From assembly GCA_051001995.1 (NCBI GenBank), contig JBPCMT010000172.1:1-9820 (forward strand): a stretch of DNA of 9,820 nucleotides, read 5' to 3'. The notes below the pieces were generated by a model. That model worked only from the letters and a program-made list of their open reading frames with translations, did not search any database and was not told the origin of the DNA. Each line of letters begins with the position of its first letter. The first letter of the stretch is position 1. Shown in pieces: positions 1 through 6,300 of this stretch. The position numbers were made by a program, and so were the translations under genes. Source of the stretch: CAWEHQ01 sp051001995. GTDB lineage: Bacteria > Actinomycetota > Thermoleophilia > Solirubrobacterales > Thermoleophilaceae.

Positions 1-270
1 CGCGACGTCGCGCTGGCGGAGGACCTACCGCGTCAGGACGAGCAGATCAACCGACTCAACCGCGAGGTCTTCAGGCTCGCGCTCGACGTCGGCGACGACG
101 CCGACACGCGCGAGTGGGCCATGACCATGCTGCTGGTGGCACGCGCGCTCGAGCGGATCGGGGACAACGCCGTGGACATCGGCGAGCAGACGGCGTTCGT
201 GGTCACGGGCCTGTTCCGCGAGTTCACCGACGCATCCCATCCCGCCGCCGACGGCCTCGGGGCGGGTTAG
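1..270 (+). CDS. phoU: PhoU-family phosphate uptake regulator, C-terminal part (5' end outside window)
   Basis: The frame is open from the first base and ends at TAG 268-270, giving the last 89 residues. They read as the final helices of a PhoU domain: the segment VARALERIGDNAVDIGEQTA carries the family's E-R-I-G-D-x-A metal-binding signature, followed by a hydrophobic stretch and a short tail rich in Ala and Gly. PhoU proteins are cytoplasmic helical-bundle proteins that link the Pst phosphate ABC transporter to the PhoR/PhoB-type two-component system, repressing the pho regulon when phosphate is plentiful. Upstream neighbours (pstB is usual) are not visible. The gene ends facing the cupredoxin gene, with a hairpin between them. 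The family is clear; which PhoU paralogue this is cannot be told. Confidence 0.9.
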   Translation, partial: RDVALAEDLPRQDEQINRLNREVFRLALDVGDDADTREWAMTMLLVARALERIGDNAVDIGEQTAFVVTGLFREFTDASHPAADGLGAG

Positions 271-282
271 CGGCTCCCTCTC

Positions 283-298
283 GCCCTCGAGCGAGGGC
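283..298. terminator. Hairpin between convergent phoU and cupredoxin genes
   Basis: A perfect inverted repeat, GCCCTCG-AG-CGAGGGC, lies in the 34-bp gap between the stop of phoU (270) and the stop of the convergent cupredoxin gene (305). It is symmetrical and could act in both directions. There is no clear T tract on either side, so it is a non-canonical terminator candidate and not a textbook intrinsic terminator. Confidence 0.5.
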
Positions 299-304
299 CG
301 TCGC

Positions 305-712
305 TCAGTCGCCCAGGACCTTGACCTCGCCGCGCATCGCGTCCGGGTGGATCTCGCACATGTACTCCACGATCCCCTTGTCGGCGAACGACTGCTCGTA
401 GGAGTCACCGCCGGCGATGTCGCCGGAGTCGAAGTCCTCGCCCGGGCCCGACACCTTCACGACGGTGTGGTCGGTCTGGTCCTGGTTTAGCCAGCGCACC
501 GTCTGGGCGGCGCGGATGCTCACGCTCTCGGGCTCGAACCGGATGTCGCGCATCTTCACGACCACCGTGCGTGCCCCGCCCGGGGTCGCGGCCTCGCCAC
601 CCTCCGGCTCGACGACCTCGGTCTTGTCGTTCAGCTCCTGGAACGCCAGGTAGATGATGAACCCGCCGAACGCCACGGCGAGCAGCAGCATCACGATTCG
701 CGCGATTCCCAC
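305..712 (-). CDS. Membrane-anchored cupredoxin (plastocyanin/amicyanin-like type 1 copper protein)
   Basis: This 135-residue protein has one N-terminal hydrophobic segment (about residues 4-24) followed by an acidic/Gly/Pro linker (about 29-48) and one cupredoxin domain (about 49-134). It probably anchors the domain on the outer face of the membrane. Type 1 copper ligands are visible: His82 (DHTV) and the C-terminal loop Cys119, His122 and Met126 in CEIHPDAM, the C-x2-H-x3-M arrangement of small blue copper proteins. Such proteins carry single electrons in respiratory or oxidative chains; the partner is unknown. There is no lipobox Cys. The start is GTG at 710-712, preceded by no SD but by TACGCT with 8 nt between, a leaderless layout seen at other genes here. 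It converges on phoU. Copper binding is well supported by the residues; the physiological role is not. Confidence 0.85.
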   Translation of the reverse strand: MGIARIVMLLLAVAFGGFIIYLAFQELNDKTEVVEPEGGEAATPGGARTVVVKMRDIRFEPESVSIRAAQTVRWLNQDQTDHTVVKVSGPGEDFDSGDIAGGDSYEQSFADKGIVEYMCEIHPDAMRGEVKVLGD

Positions 713-720
713 GACGCGGC

Positions 721-726
721 AGCGTA
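721..726 (-). promoter_or_regulatory. -10-like hexamer TACGCT, leaderless promoter of the cupredoxin gene
   Basis: On the minus strand TACGCT (TANNNT) is followed by exactly 8 nt and then the GTG start at 712. That places the transcription start at or next to the start codon, so no untranslated leader is expected. No -35 hexamer is recognisable. Three other genes in the window have the same spacing. Confidence 0.45.
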
Positions 727-750
727 CTCGGAAGGCTCGCGAGGGGTGAC

Positions 751-767
751 GCTCGGGCGGGGCGAGC
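751..767. other. Small hairpin-forming inverted repeat
   Basis: GCTCG (751-755) and CGAGC (763-767) form a 5-bp inverted repeat around a 7-nt GC-rich loop, between the cupredoxin promoter and the ~80-bp repeat. No function can be assigned. Such short arms also arise by chance in DNA of this GC content. Confidence 0.25.
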
Positions 768-846
768 CGCCGCTGTGCACCACCTTCCTTTGAGAAATGG
801 CCCCTTCATGAGACTCGTTTAGGGATCACCTTCGAGAAGCGACACA
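768..846 (-). repeat. Dispersed ~80-bp structured repeat, copy A
   Basis: This stretch matches 6646-6726 along about 80 bp in the same orientation. The best-conserved core is 802-816 (CCCTTCATGAGACT plus flanks), and the two copies share further blocks out to GACACA at 841-846. On the minus strand it can fold into two hairpins: arms 828-821 with 805-798 around the conserved loop, and UUUC (797-794) with GAAG (787-784) around a 6-nt loop. It lies between the divergent cupredoxin and HAD promoters, upstream of both predicted transcription starts. It could be a mobile-element remnant, an interspersed palindromic repeat or a small RNA. No transposase or target duplication is visible. Confidence 0.6.
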
Positions 847-867
847 GCCGGCCAGCCGGACCGGCGT

Positions 868-873
868 TAGGCT
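868..873 (+). promoter_or_regulatory. -10-like hexamer TAGGCT, leaderless promoter of the HAD gene
   Basis: TAGGCT is followed by 8 nt and then the GTG start at 882, with no SD sequence in between. This supports both the chosen start codon and a leaderless transcript. A convincing -35 box is not visible. Confidence 0.45.
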
Positions 874-881
874 GGCGCGCC

Positions 882-1559
882 GTGCGCCTGTCCGGGATCG
901 CGTTCGACGCCTTCGGTACGCTGTTCGACCTCGACGGGCTGCGCGGGCGGGCGCGGAAGGCGGTCGGCGATCGCGGGGGCGAGCTTTACGACCTCCTCCT
1001 GGCACGGCTCGTTCCGTCGACCTGGCACGCTACCGCCGCCGGCGCGTACCGCCCGTTCGGAGAGCTGGCGGTGCTCGCGCTGCAGGCCGCCGCGCGCGAG
1101 CTGGAGCTGGAGCTGTCCGAGTCTCAGGCGCACGAGATCGCCGCCGGGCTGTCCTCGCTGGCCGCTTACCCCGACGCGGACGAAGCGCTCGCCGGGCTCG
1201 CGGGTCGCGAGCTCGCGGTGCTCTCGAACGGCACGCGTGAGGGCGTCCAGTCCATGGTCGCGGCGGCCGGCCTCTCCGATCGCTTCGCGCACCTGCTCGT
1301 GGCCGACGACGTGGGTTTCTTTAAGCCCGCGCCCGAGATCTACGCGCAGGCGGTAACGGCCTTCGGCGGGCCCGCCAACTCGATCCTGCTCGTGTCCGGC
1401 AACGAGTGGGACGTCGCCGGCGCCAAGCTCGCTGGGCTCCGCGCCGCCTGGATTTCGCGCGGGCGCCGGACAACCCGCTTCCTGGGCGTGGAGTCCGACC
1501 TCGTCGCCGAGCAGCTCGCCGACGTGCCCGACGCCGTGCGCCGCCTCGAGGCCGCCTAG
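882..1559 (+). CDS. HAD-superfamily hydrolase, haloacid dehalogenase type II-like
   Basis: This 225-residue protein has the full HAD layout: motif I DAFGTLFD with nucleophile Asp9, motif II LSNGT with Ser115, motif III Lys148 in FFKPAPEIY, and motif IV SGNEWD with Asn174 and Asp177. The SxNxWD form of motif IV and the length are those of L-2-haloacid dehalogenases (hydrolytic removal of halogen from 2-haloalkanoates through an Asp-ester), rather than of typical Mg-dependent HAD phosphatases. By my hand alignment with Pseudomonas L-DEX, Ser118, Lys151, Tyr157, Ser175, Asn177 and Asp180 have counterparts, but Arg41, which helps bind substrate and halide, falls on Leu40. The true substrate is therefore uncertain. 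The GTG start is supported by TAGGCT 8 nt upstream. Its TAG overlaps that of the convergent aldo/keto reductase gene. Confidence 0.85.
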   Translation: MRLSGIAFDAFGTLFDLDGLRGRARKAVGDRGGELYDLLLARLVPSTWHATAAGAYRPFGELAVLALQAAARELELELSESQAHEIAAGLSSLAAYPDADEALAGLAGRELAVLSNGTREGVQSMVAAAGLSDRFAHLLVADDVGFFKPAPEIYAQAVTAFGGPANSILLVSGNEWDVAGAKLAGLRAAWISRGRRTTRFLGVESDLVAEQLADVPDAVRRLEAA

Positions 1560-2530
1560 GCCGACTCCGGCGACGGGCCGCCCACCGGCACCGCGCCCTC
1601 CACTATCTCCTCGACGTCCCGCAGGTCGTCTGATGAGAGGTCGATGTCGGCGGCGGGCGCCGTGCCCTCGATGTGGTCGGGCCGGCGGGCGCCGACGATC
1701 GCCACGTCCACGGCGGGGTTCGCGAGCGTCCAGGCGATCGCGAGCTGCCCGACGCTGTTGCCGCGCTGCTCGGCGTAGCGCCCGAGCTCCTTGACGATCT
1801 GGAGGTTGCCCTCGAGCTCCTCGCCCTGAAAGACGCTCGACTGGCCGCGCCAGTCGTCGGAGTCGAACTCGGTGTCGGTGTCGAACTTGCCGGTCAGCAG
1901 ACCGTGGGCGAGCGGGCCGTACACCAGCACGCCGATCCCGTGCTCGCGGCAGTGGGGCAGGACCTCGTCCTCGACGTCGCGGCGGAAGAGGTGGTAGGGA
2001 GGCTGTAGCGAGTCGACCTTCCGCGTCCGGCCGAGCTCGTCCATCTCCTCCACGCTGAAGTTCGAGACCCCCGCGTAGCGCGCCTTGCCCTCGTCCACGA
2101 GCTCGGCAAGGGCGGCCCCGGTCTCCTCGAACGGCGTGTTGCCGTCGGGCCAGTGCACCTGGTAGAGGTCGACGTAGTCGGTCCCGAGCGCGCGCAGGCT
2201 CTGCTCGATCCCCTTGCGCAGCCACTTGCGGCTCGAGTCCCGGAGCAGGTCCTCCCCATCAATCCGCAGGCCGCCCTTGGTCGCGATCACGACCTCCTCG
2301 CGCCGCGCGGCGGAGCCGAGCTCGAGCGACTTGCCGAGCAGGCGCTCGGACTCCCCCCAGCCGTAGCCCTGGGCGGTGTCGAAGAAGTTGACGCCGAGCT
2401 CGAGCGCCCTGCGCGCCGCGGCCGTGGCCTCGCGCTCCTCCACCGCGCCCCAGTCGCCTCCAGTCTGCCAGGTGCCGAAGCAGACGCGCGAGACCTCGAG
2501 ATCCGTCTCGCCGAGCTTTGTGTACCGCAC
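1556..2530 (-). CDS. Aldo/keto reductase
   Basis: This 324-residue NAD(P)H-dependent oxidoreductase has a TIM-barrel fold and acts in the cytoplasm. The catalytic tetrad is visible: Asp51 and Tyr56 (FFDTAQGYGWGES), Lys85 (ATKGG) and His126 (YQVHWPD). Further family marks are GVSNFS (154-159), the VYGPLAHGLLTGKF segment (203-216) and IVGARRPDHIEGT near the C-terminus, which contributes to cofactor binding. It resembles the general stress/YajO-like branch of AKRs that reduce aldehydes and ketones; no substrate can be named. The start is GTG 2528-2530, with a good SD GGGAGG about 6 nt upstream. It lies 74 bp downstream of the formyltransferase-like gene on the same strand and may be co-transcribed. 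Its stop codon overlaps that of the HAD gene within CTAG. Confidence 0.92.
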   Translation of the reverse strand: MRYTKLGETDLEVSRVCFGTWQTGGDWGAVEEREATAAARRALELGVNFFDTAQGYGWGESERLLGKSLELGSAARREEVVIATKGGLRIDGEDLLRDSSRKWLRKGIEQSLRALGTDYVDLYQVHWPDGNTPFEETGAALAELVDEGKARYAGVSNFSVEEMDELGRTRKVDSLQPPYHLFRRDVEDEVLPHCREHGIGVLVYGPLAHGLLTGKFDTDTEFDSDDWRGQSSVFQGEELEGNLQIVKELGRYAEQRGNSVGQLAIAWTLANPAVDVAIVGARRPDHIEGTAPAADIDLSSDDLRDVEEIVEGAVPVGGPSPESA

Positions 2531-2604
2531 TTCGCCCTCCCGATGTCGTGTCCCGTGCGGGGCGCGCCCTGTGCCGGAGCCGCCCCGTCGGATGGGGAAT
2601 ACCG

Positions 2605-3438
2605 CTATTCGGCCCGCGCTGAACCTCGACGCGCGCCGAGGCGCCGCAGCCGAACACGCTGGCGGACCAGATCGCTCAGGCCAGGGTATGTGTACATGCC
2701 CGACGCGGCGCCCGCACGGCTGATGGGGCGGGCCTCGCCACGTTCGAGCGCTCCGAGGAAGCGCTCGACGTCCGGAAGGCTGTCCCAGATCGCCTTGTGG
2801 CCCATGTAGAGGTGGCCGTGCCGGCGTGGGTCGACGTCGCGCGCGGCGCCCTGCACGAAGACCTCGCCGGCGTCGAACTCGTCGCTCATGCGGAGCAGCG
2901 TGTAGCCGATCCGGTCGAAGTCGAGGTTGTGCGCCGCCCAGAACGGCGAGTAGAGGCCCCTGTACTCGGGCGTGAACCCCTCGTGCCAGAGGAAGACGCC
3001 GTGACGCGGGATCGCCCGGATCGCATCGTCGAAGTAGTTCGTGATGCACATCGCGAGCGCGAGGTCGGGGTCTCGCTCGCGCAGGAAGCGGAGCACCTCC
3101 GGGGCGTTGACGTCGCTCGCCGAGATCGCGTCCCCGCGCCACTGCGGCTTCCCGTCGTGGGACGGGTAGGCGTCGATCACGCGCGCGCGCAGCTCGTCGT
3201 CGTCGGCCTGCTTGAGCAGCTTGTGGAAGACGAGGTAGAAGGCCGCCTCGTCCGCGGCCTTGCGGACGCCGTGGCGCCGAGCGCGCTTGCGCGCGAACTC
3301 GGCCCTGCCGCGCAGGGTCCGCTGCCAGGCGGTCGAGCTCGTCCAGACCACGCCGCGCAGGTCGGTGCGGCGCGCTAGCCAGTCCACGAGCAGCTCGTCG
3401 AACTCGTTGCGCGAGCCGATGAAGATCGTGCTCAGCAT
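2605..3438 (-). CDS. Formyltransferase-fold protein with altered catalytic motif
   Basis: This 277-residue protein resembles the formyltransferase superfamily (methionyl-tRNA, GAR and sugar-amine N10-formyl-THF transferases). The N-terminus, TIFIGSRNEF, suits the first beta strand and loop of the fold. PDLALAMCITNYF (124-136) precedes the signature region GVFLWHEGFTPEYRGLYSPF (147-166), and the later YTLLRMSDEFDAGEV (179-193) supplies the conserved Asp189. The usual N-x-H of the active site reads L150-W-H152, so the catalytic Asn is replaced while His and Asp remain. The C-terminus has a YTYPGLSD stretch followed by a basic tail. A sugar- or metabolite-modifying role is possible. The ATG at 3436-3438 has TAGCCT 8 nt upstream and no SD. 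It is transcribed divergently from the cyclase operon. Confidence 0.75.
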   Translation of the reverse strand: MLSTIFIGSRNEFDELLVDWLARRTDLRGVVWTSSTAWQRTLRGRAEFARKRARRHGVRKAADEAAFYLVFHKLLKQADDDELRARVIDAYPSHDGKPQWRGDAISASDVNAPEVLRFLRERDPDLALAMCITNYFDDAIRAIPRHGVFLWHEGFTPEYRGLYSPFWAAHNLDFDRIGYTLLRMSDEFDAGEVFVQGAARDVDPRRHGHLYMGHKAIWDSLPDVERFLGALERGEARPISRAGAASGMYTYPGLSDLVRQRVRLRRLGARRGSARAE

Positions 3439-3446
3439 CGCGCTCG

Positions 3447-3452
3447 AGGCTA
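3447..3452 (-). promoter_or_regulatory. -10-like hexamer TAGCCT, leaderless promoter of the formyltransferase-like gene
   Basis: On the minus strand TAGCCT is followed by 8 nt and then the ATG at 3438. It has the same geometry as the cupredoxin, HAD and Cys4-protein genes. No SD or -35 box is apparent. Confidence 0.4.
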
Positions 3453-3505
3453 GCTCGCGGCCGAGGCAGGCCGGCGGCCTCTGTCGCGGTTTCCCGAGCG
3501 GCTTG

Positions 3506-3537
3506 ATACCCCGCGGTATTTAGATACTCTTTGGTAT
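3506..3537. promoter_or_regulatory. Tandem ATAC-N6-GTAT palindromes, candidate operator of the cyclase-P450-TetR operon
   Basis: Two 14-bp palindromes, ATACCCCGCGGTAT (3506-3519) and ATACTCTTTGGTAT (3524-3537), are both preceded by G and start 18 bp apart. They occupy an AT-richer patch that also holds the likely -10 region (TAGATACTCT, 3521-3530). The second runs into the ATG at 3536. A dimeric repressor bound here would block transcription. The TetR-family protein encoded last in the operon is the natural candidate, since such regulators often control their own operon. The same region could also affect the divergent gene at 3438. Confidence 0.6.
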
Positions 3538-4117
3538 GCAGATGGTGGCGGGCGGCCAAACCTTCCTCTTCACAGACCTCGTCGGCTTCACCGCGCTCAC
3601 CGCGGCGCAGGGCGACGACCGCGCCGCCGAGGTCGCGCTCGACTTCTACCGCCGCGTGCGCCCGCTGCTCTCGACCCACGACGCGGAGGAGGTCAAGACG
3701 ATCGGCGACGCGATGATGCTCCGCTGCGAGGACCCGGCGCTGGCCCTTCGGCTCGGGCTGGGCATCGTCGGCGAGCTGGAGGCCGTGGCTGGGTTCCCAC
3801 CGGTCCGAGTCGGCATGCATACGGGGCCGGCGGTCTCGCGCGAGGGCGACTGGTACGGCGCGACCGTCAACGTCGCGGCCCGCCTGTGCGCGGTCGCGGG
3901 AGGCGGCGAGGTGCTCGTGTCGGAGGCGACCCGCGAGGCGGCCGGCCGCGTGCGCCACGTGGCGCTCGGCGATCGACGCCTCCACTGGCTCAAGAACGTC
4001 ACCGACCCTGTCCCGGCGCGGCTCGCGTCGGAGCGCCCCTGCGCGATGACACGGGCGCACCCGCTTCGGTCGATCAAGTCGCTGGCCGGCGCACGACCCC
4101 TGGGGGCGGGCACGTGA
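3536..4117 (+). CDS. Soluble class III adenylate/guanylate cyclase (single catalytic domain)
   Basis: This 193-residue protein is essentially one cyclase homology domain with no membrane segment or attached sensor domain. All the usual catalytic residues appear present: metal-binding Asp14 (FTDLVGFT) and Asp58 with purine-contacting Lys54 (VKTIGDAMM), base-specifying Asp105 (GDWYG), and transition-state residues Asn112 and Arg116 (VNVAARL). The Lys/Asp pair suggests ATP rather than GTP as substrate, so the product would be cAMP. Residues 171-193 form a basic, non-conserved tail. ATG 3536 fits a nearly leaderless transcript; ATG 3542 is an alternative that loses two residues. It is the first gene of an operon: its TGA overlaps the P450 GTG. 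Catalysis as a homodimer is expected from the family. Confidence 0.9.
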   Translation: MQMVAGGQTFLFTDLVGFTALTAAQGDDRAAEVALDFYRRVRPLLSTHDAEEVKTIGDAMMLRCEDPALALRLGLGIVGELEAVAGFPPVRVGMHTGPAVSREGDWYGATVNVAARLCAVAGGGEVLVSEATREAAGRVRHVALGDRRLHWLKNVTDPVPARLASERPCAMTRAHPLRSIKSLAGARPLGAGT

Positions 4118-5487
4118 GCGCCGGCGCTGTCACCGTCGACGCGCCCTCGACGCGCGCCGTCGCGGCCGGCCGCGAGCCCGCGCTCCCGCCCGGACCGCGC
4201 TACCCGCGAGCGCTCCAGACGCTCGGCTGGATCGCGCGTCCGGGACCGTTCATGGAGCGCTGCCGCGACCGCTACGGCGACGTCTTCACGCTGCGCGTCG
4301 CGAGCGAGGGCACATGGGTCTTCGTCTCCAACCCGAGCGCCGTCGAGCAGGTGTTCAAGGGTGACCCGCGCTTCCTCCACGCCGGCGAGGGCAACGCGAT
4401 ATTGCGCCCGATCCTCGGCGAGCATTCCGTGCTGCTGCTCGACGAGGCGCCGCACATGCGCCAGCGCAAGCTGATGCTGCCGCCCTTCCACGGCAAGCGA
4501 ATGCGCGGCTACGGCGAGCTGATGACCGAGATCGCCGAAGCCGAGGTCGCGCGCTGGCCGATCGGGGAGCCGGTCGAGCTGTGGCCGCGGATGCAGGCGG
4601 TCACGCTCGAGATCATCATGCGGGCGGTCTTCGGCGTGCGCGAGGCCGAGCGCCTCGACCGCCTGCGTGTTGCGCTGCGGCGCGCGCTCGATCTGACGAC
4701 CGATCGCAGCAGCATGGTCGCGTTCGCCGCGCTCGGCCCGGACCGCGTCGGGCGCCTGCGGATCCTGCGTCGCGCGCTCGACCCCGTCGACGAGCTCCTG
4801 CTCGACGAGATCCGCAGTCGCCGTTCGGACCCCGACGTCGCCGAGCGCGACGACGTGATGTCGATGCTCGTCCAGGCCCGGTACGAGGACGGCCGCGCGA
4901 TGGCCGACGCGGAGCTTCGCGACGAGCTGATGACGCTGCTGGTGGCCGGGCACGAGACGACCGCGACCGCGCTCGCCTGGGCGGTCGAGCGGCTCGTGCG
5001 CCACCCCGACAAGCTCGACCGGCTGCGCGACGAGGTGGCCGCGGGAGAGGACTCCTACCTCGACGCGGTGGTCCACGAGACGCTGCGGCTGCGCCCGGTG
5101 CTCCCGATCGTCGTCCGCCGGCTCACCGAGCCGGTGGAGATCGCCGGGCACCTGCTGCCCGCCGGCGCCTCGGTGACGCCCTGCATCTACCTGATCCATC
5201 GCCGGCCGGACGTATACCCCGAGCCGGCGCGCTTTCTTCCCGAGCGGTTCCTCGACACCCCGCCCGGCACCTACACCTGGATCCCGTTCGGGGGCGGGGT
5301 GCGCCGCTGCCTCGGCGCCAGCTTCGCGCTGTTCGAGATGAAGGCCGTCCTGTCCGTGGTCGCCACGCGCGCGCGGCTGCGCGCCGCGCGACCGGCCTCC
5401 GAGCGCATCAGCCGGCGTGCCATCACGCTCACGCCCAGCCGACGAGCGGAGGTCGTGATCGACTCGACCGACGGAGCCGGTGTCTGA
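4114..5487 (+). CDS. Cytochrome P450
   Basis: This is a 457-residue haem monooxygenase of typical bacterial length without an N-terminal membrane anchor. An LPPGPRYPRA proline-rich segment is at 24-33. The helix-I oxygen-activation motif AGHETT is at 278-283, the K-helix ExxR at 322-325 (ETLR), the PERF-type motif at 376-379, and the haem loop FGGGVRRCLG at 392-401 with Cys399 as thiolate ligand. All diagnostic motifs are intact. It would hydroxylate a hydrophobic substrate using electrons from a ferredoxin or reductase not encoded here; the substrate is unknown. GTG 4114 overlaps the cyclase stop (GTGA), and a G-rich SD-like stretch (GGGGGCGGG) lies just upstream, so translation is probably coupled. 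Earlier in-frame starts lie inside the cyclase gene and were rejected. Confidence 0.93.
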   Translation: MSAGAVTVDAPSTRAVAAGREPALPPGPRYPRALQTLGWIARPGPFMERCRDRYGDVFTLRVASEGTWVFVSNPSAVEQVFKGDPRFLHAGEGNAILRPILGEHSVLLLDEAPHMRQRKLMLPPFHGKRMRGYGELMTEIAEAEVARWPIGEPVELWPRMQAVTLEIIMRAVFGVREAERLDRLRVALRRALDLTTDRSSMVAFAALGPDRVGRLRILRRALDPVDELLLDEIRSRRSDPDVAERDDVMSMLVQARYEDGRAMADAELRDELMTLLVAGHETTATALAWAVERLVRHPDKLDRLRDEVAAGEDSYLDAVVHETLRLRPVLPIVVRRLTEPVEIAGHLLPAGASVTPCIYLIHRRPDVYPEPARFLPERFLDTPPGTYTWIPFGGGVRRCLGASFALFEMKAVLSVVATRARLRAARPASERISRRAITLTPSRRAEVVIDSTDGAGV

Positions 5488-5489
5488 CG

Positions 5490-6131
5490 ATGCGCATGAC
5501 CCGCAAGGAAAAGCAGGCGCACACGCGCTCGTGCCTGATGGCGGCCGCCGCCCGGGTGTTCGCGCGGCGCGGGCTCCAGCAGGCCTCGATCGACGAGGTG
5601 GCCGAGGACGCCGGCTTCACGAAGGGCGCCTTCTACGCCAACTTCAAGAGCAAGGAGGAGCTGTTCCTGGCGATGCTCGACGAGCGCTTCGCCGAGCGCA
5701 TCGAGCAGCTCGAGCGCGCCACCACCAGCTCGCCGGAGCTCGAGGCCCAGGTCCGAACGGCGAGCGACGACTTCGTCCGCTACCTCGCGGCCGATCCCGA
5801 GTGGCAGCGGCTGTTCTTCGAGTTCGCCGCCCACGCCGCACGCAACGAGGACTTTCGACAGGAGCTCGTTACCCGCTACCGCACGCTTCAGGAGCGTATC
5901 GCCGACGTCTACCGCCGAAGCTGCGAGCAGGCGGGAATCGAGCCGCCGCTGCCGCTCGCCCACATCTCGCTGATGACCTTCGCGATGGCCAACGGCTTTG
6001 CGCTCGAGAAGCTGCTCGAGCGCGACGCGGTGCCCGACGACCTCTATTCGACCATGCTCACGGTCTTCTTCACCGGCCTGGCGACGCTAGCCGAGGAGGC
6101 TGCGACGAAGGGGCCGGTAGGCGCCCGTTGA
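5490..6131 (+). CDS. TetR/AcrR-family transcriptional regulator
   Basis: This 213-residue protein has an N-terminal TetR DNA-binding domain (about 8-58). The helix-turn-helix core is SIDEVAEDAGFTKGAFYANF (33-52) followed by KSKEELF, which matches the family closely. The rest is a helical ligand-binding/dimerisation domain without recognisable specificity. It starts 2 bp after the P450 stop, so it is the third gene of the cyclase-P450-tetR operon. ATG 5490 is preferred; ATG 5496 (Met3) is the alternative. A GGAG lies about 14 nt upstream, and coupling to P450 translation is likely. It plausibly represses the operon through the paired palindromes at 3506-3537, with a P450 substrate or product as inducer; that link is inference. 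Confidence 0.92.
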   Translation: MRMTRKEKQAHTRSCLMAAAARVFARRGLQQASIDEVAEDAGFTKGAFYANFKSKEELFLAMLDERFAERIEQLERATTSSPELEAQVRTASDDFVRYLAADPEWQRLFFEFAAHAARNEDFRQELVTRYRTLQERIADVYRRSCEQAGIEPPLPLAHISLMTFAMANGFALEKLLERDAVPDDLYSTMLTVFFTGLATLAEEAATKGPVGAR

Positions 6132-6142
6132 CGCCTACCGGC
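6113..6142. terminator. Strong 11-bp hairpin at the end of the tetR gene
   Basis: GCCGGTAGGCG (6113-6123) and CGCCTACCGGC (6132-6142) are perfect complements around an 8-nt loop that contains the tetR TGA stop (6129-6131). It probably ends the cyclase-P450-tetR transcript and, being symmetrical, could also serve the minus-strand fragment ending at 6151. No T tract follows on the plus strand. Confidence 0.6.
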
Positions 6143-6150
6143 TCGCCGCC

Positions 6151-6300
6151 TCAGGACCCCCGTCGGTCGAAGCTCGCCGCGTAGCTGCGCGACTCGCGGC
6201 TCTTGCAGGTGGTGTCGTCGATCCGGCCGGTGATCTGTCGCCGCTCAACGAAGCGACCGCGGATCTTGAAGACGAGGTCGCCGCTGCCGTTGATCTTCAT
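6151..6300 (-). pseudogene. C-terminal fragment of an unrecognised (possibly secreted) protein
   Basis: A 49-residue minus-strand frame runs from ATG at 6298-6300 to TGA at 6151-6153; a stop at 6319-6321 closes it upstream. Its content, with alternating hydrophobic and polar residues (GSGDLVFKIRGRFVERRQIT, then GRIDDTTCKSRESRSY), looks like the last beta strands of an extracellular beta-rich protein. It does not look like a shadow frame. Codon-level coherence stops near 6300, exactly where the plus-strand monooxygenase fragment begins, so I read it as a gene truncated by a rearrangement. It could alternatively be a tiny intact gene. The family is not identified. Confidence 0.4.

Noticed and set aside
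405..809. Minus-strand frame beginning MKGPFLKGR inside repeat copy A, matched by MKGPPLEGG in copy B
   Set aside because: Similarity between the two peptides ends with the repeat itself, and beyond it the frame runs through the cupredoxin gene out of frame. A very short leader peptide remains possible and is noted under the repeat finding.
768..846. Copy A as a riboswitch in the cupredoxin 5' leader
   Set aside because: The predicted leaderless start places transcription initiation at the GTG (712), downstream of the repeat, so it would not be in the mRNA unless a second upstream promoter exists. No known riboswitch consensus was recognised.
1556..4060. Very long minus-strand open frame (834 codons) covering two gene regions
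   Set aside because: Only its last 324 codons are a real protein (aldo/keto reductase). The upstream part is Arg/Ala-rich antisense or out-of-frame sequence across the formyltransferase-like and cyclase genes, typical of high-GC DNA.
3646..5199. 517-codon minus-strand open frame opposite the cyclase and P450 genes
   Set aside because: It is antisense to two genes with complete catalytic motifs, and its translation is low-complexity His/Arg/Ala-rich sequence without recognisable domains.
4581..5490. Plus-strand frame extending far upstream of the TetR gene
   Set aside because: The upstream part is a shifted reading of the P450 gene; TetR sequence begins only at ATG 5490.
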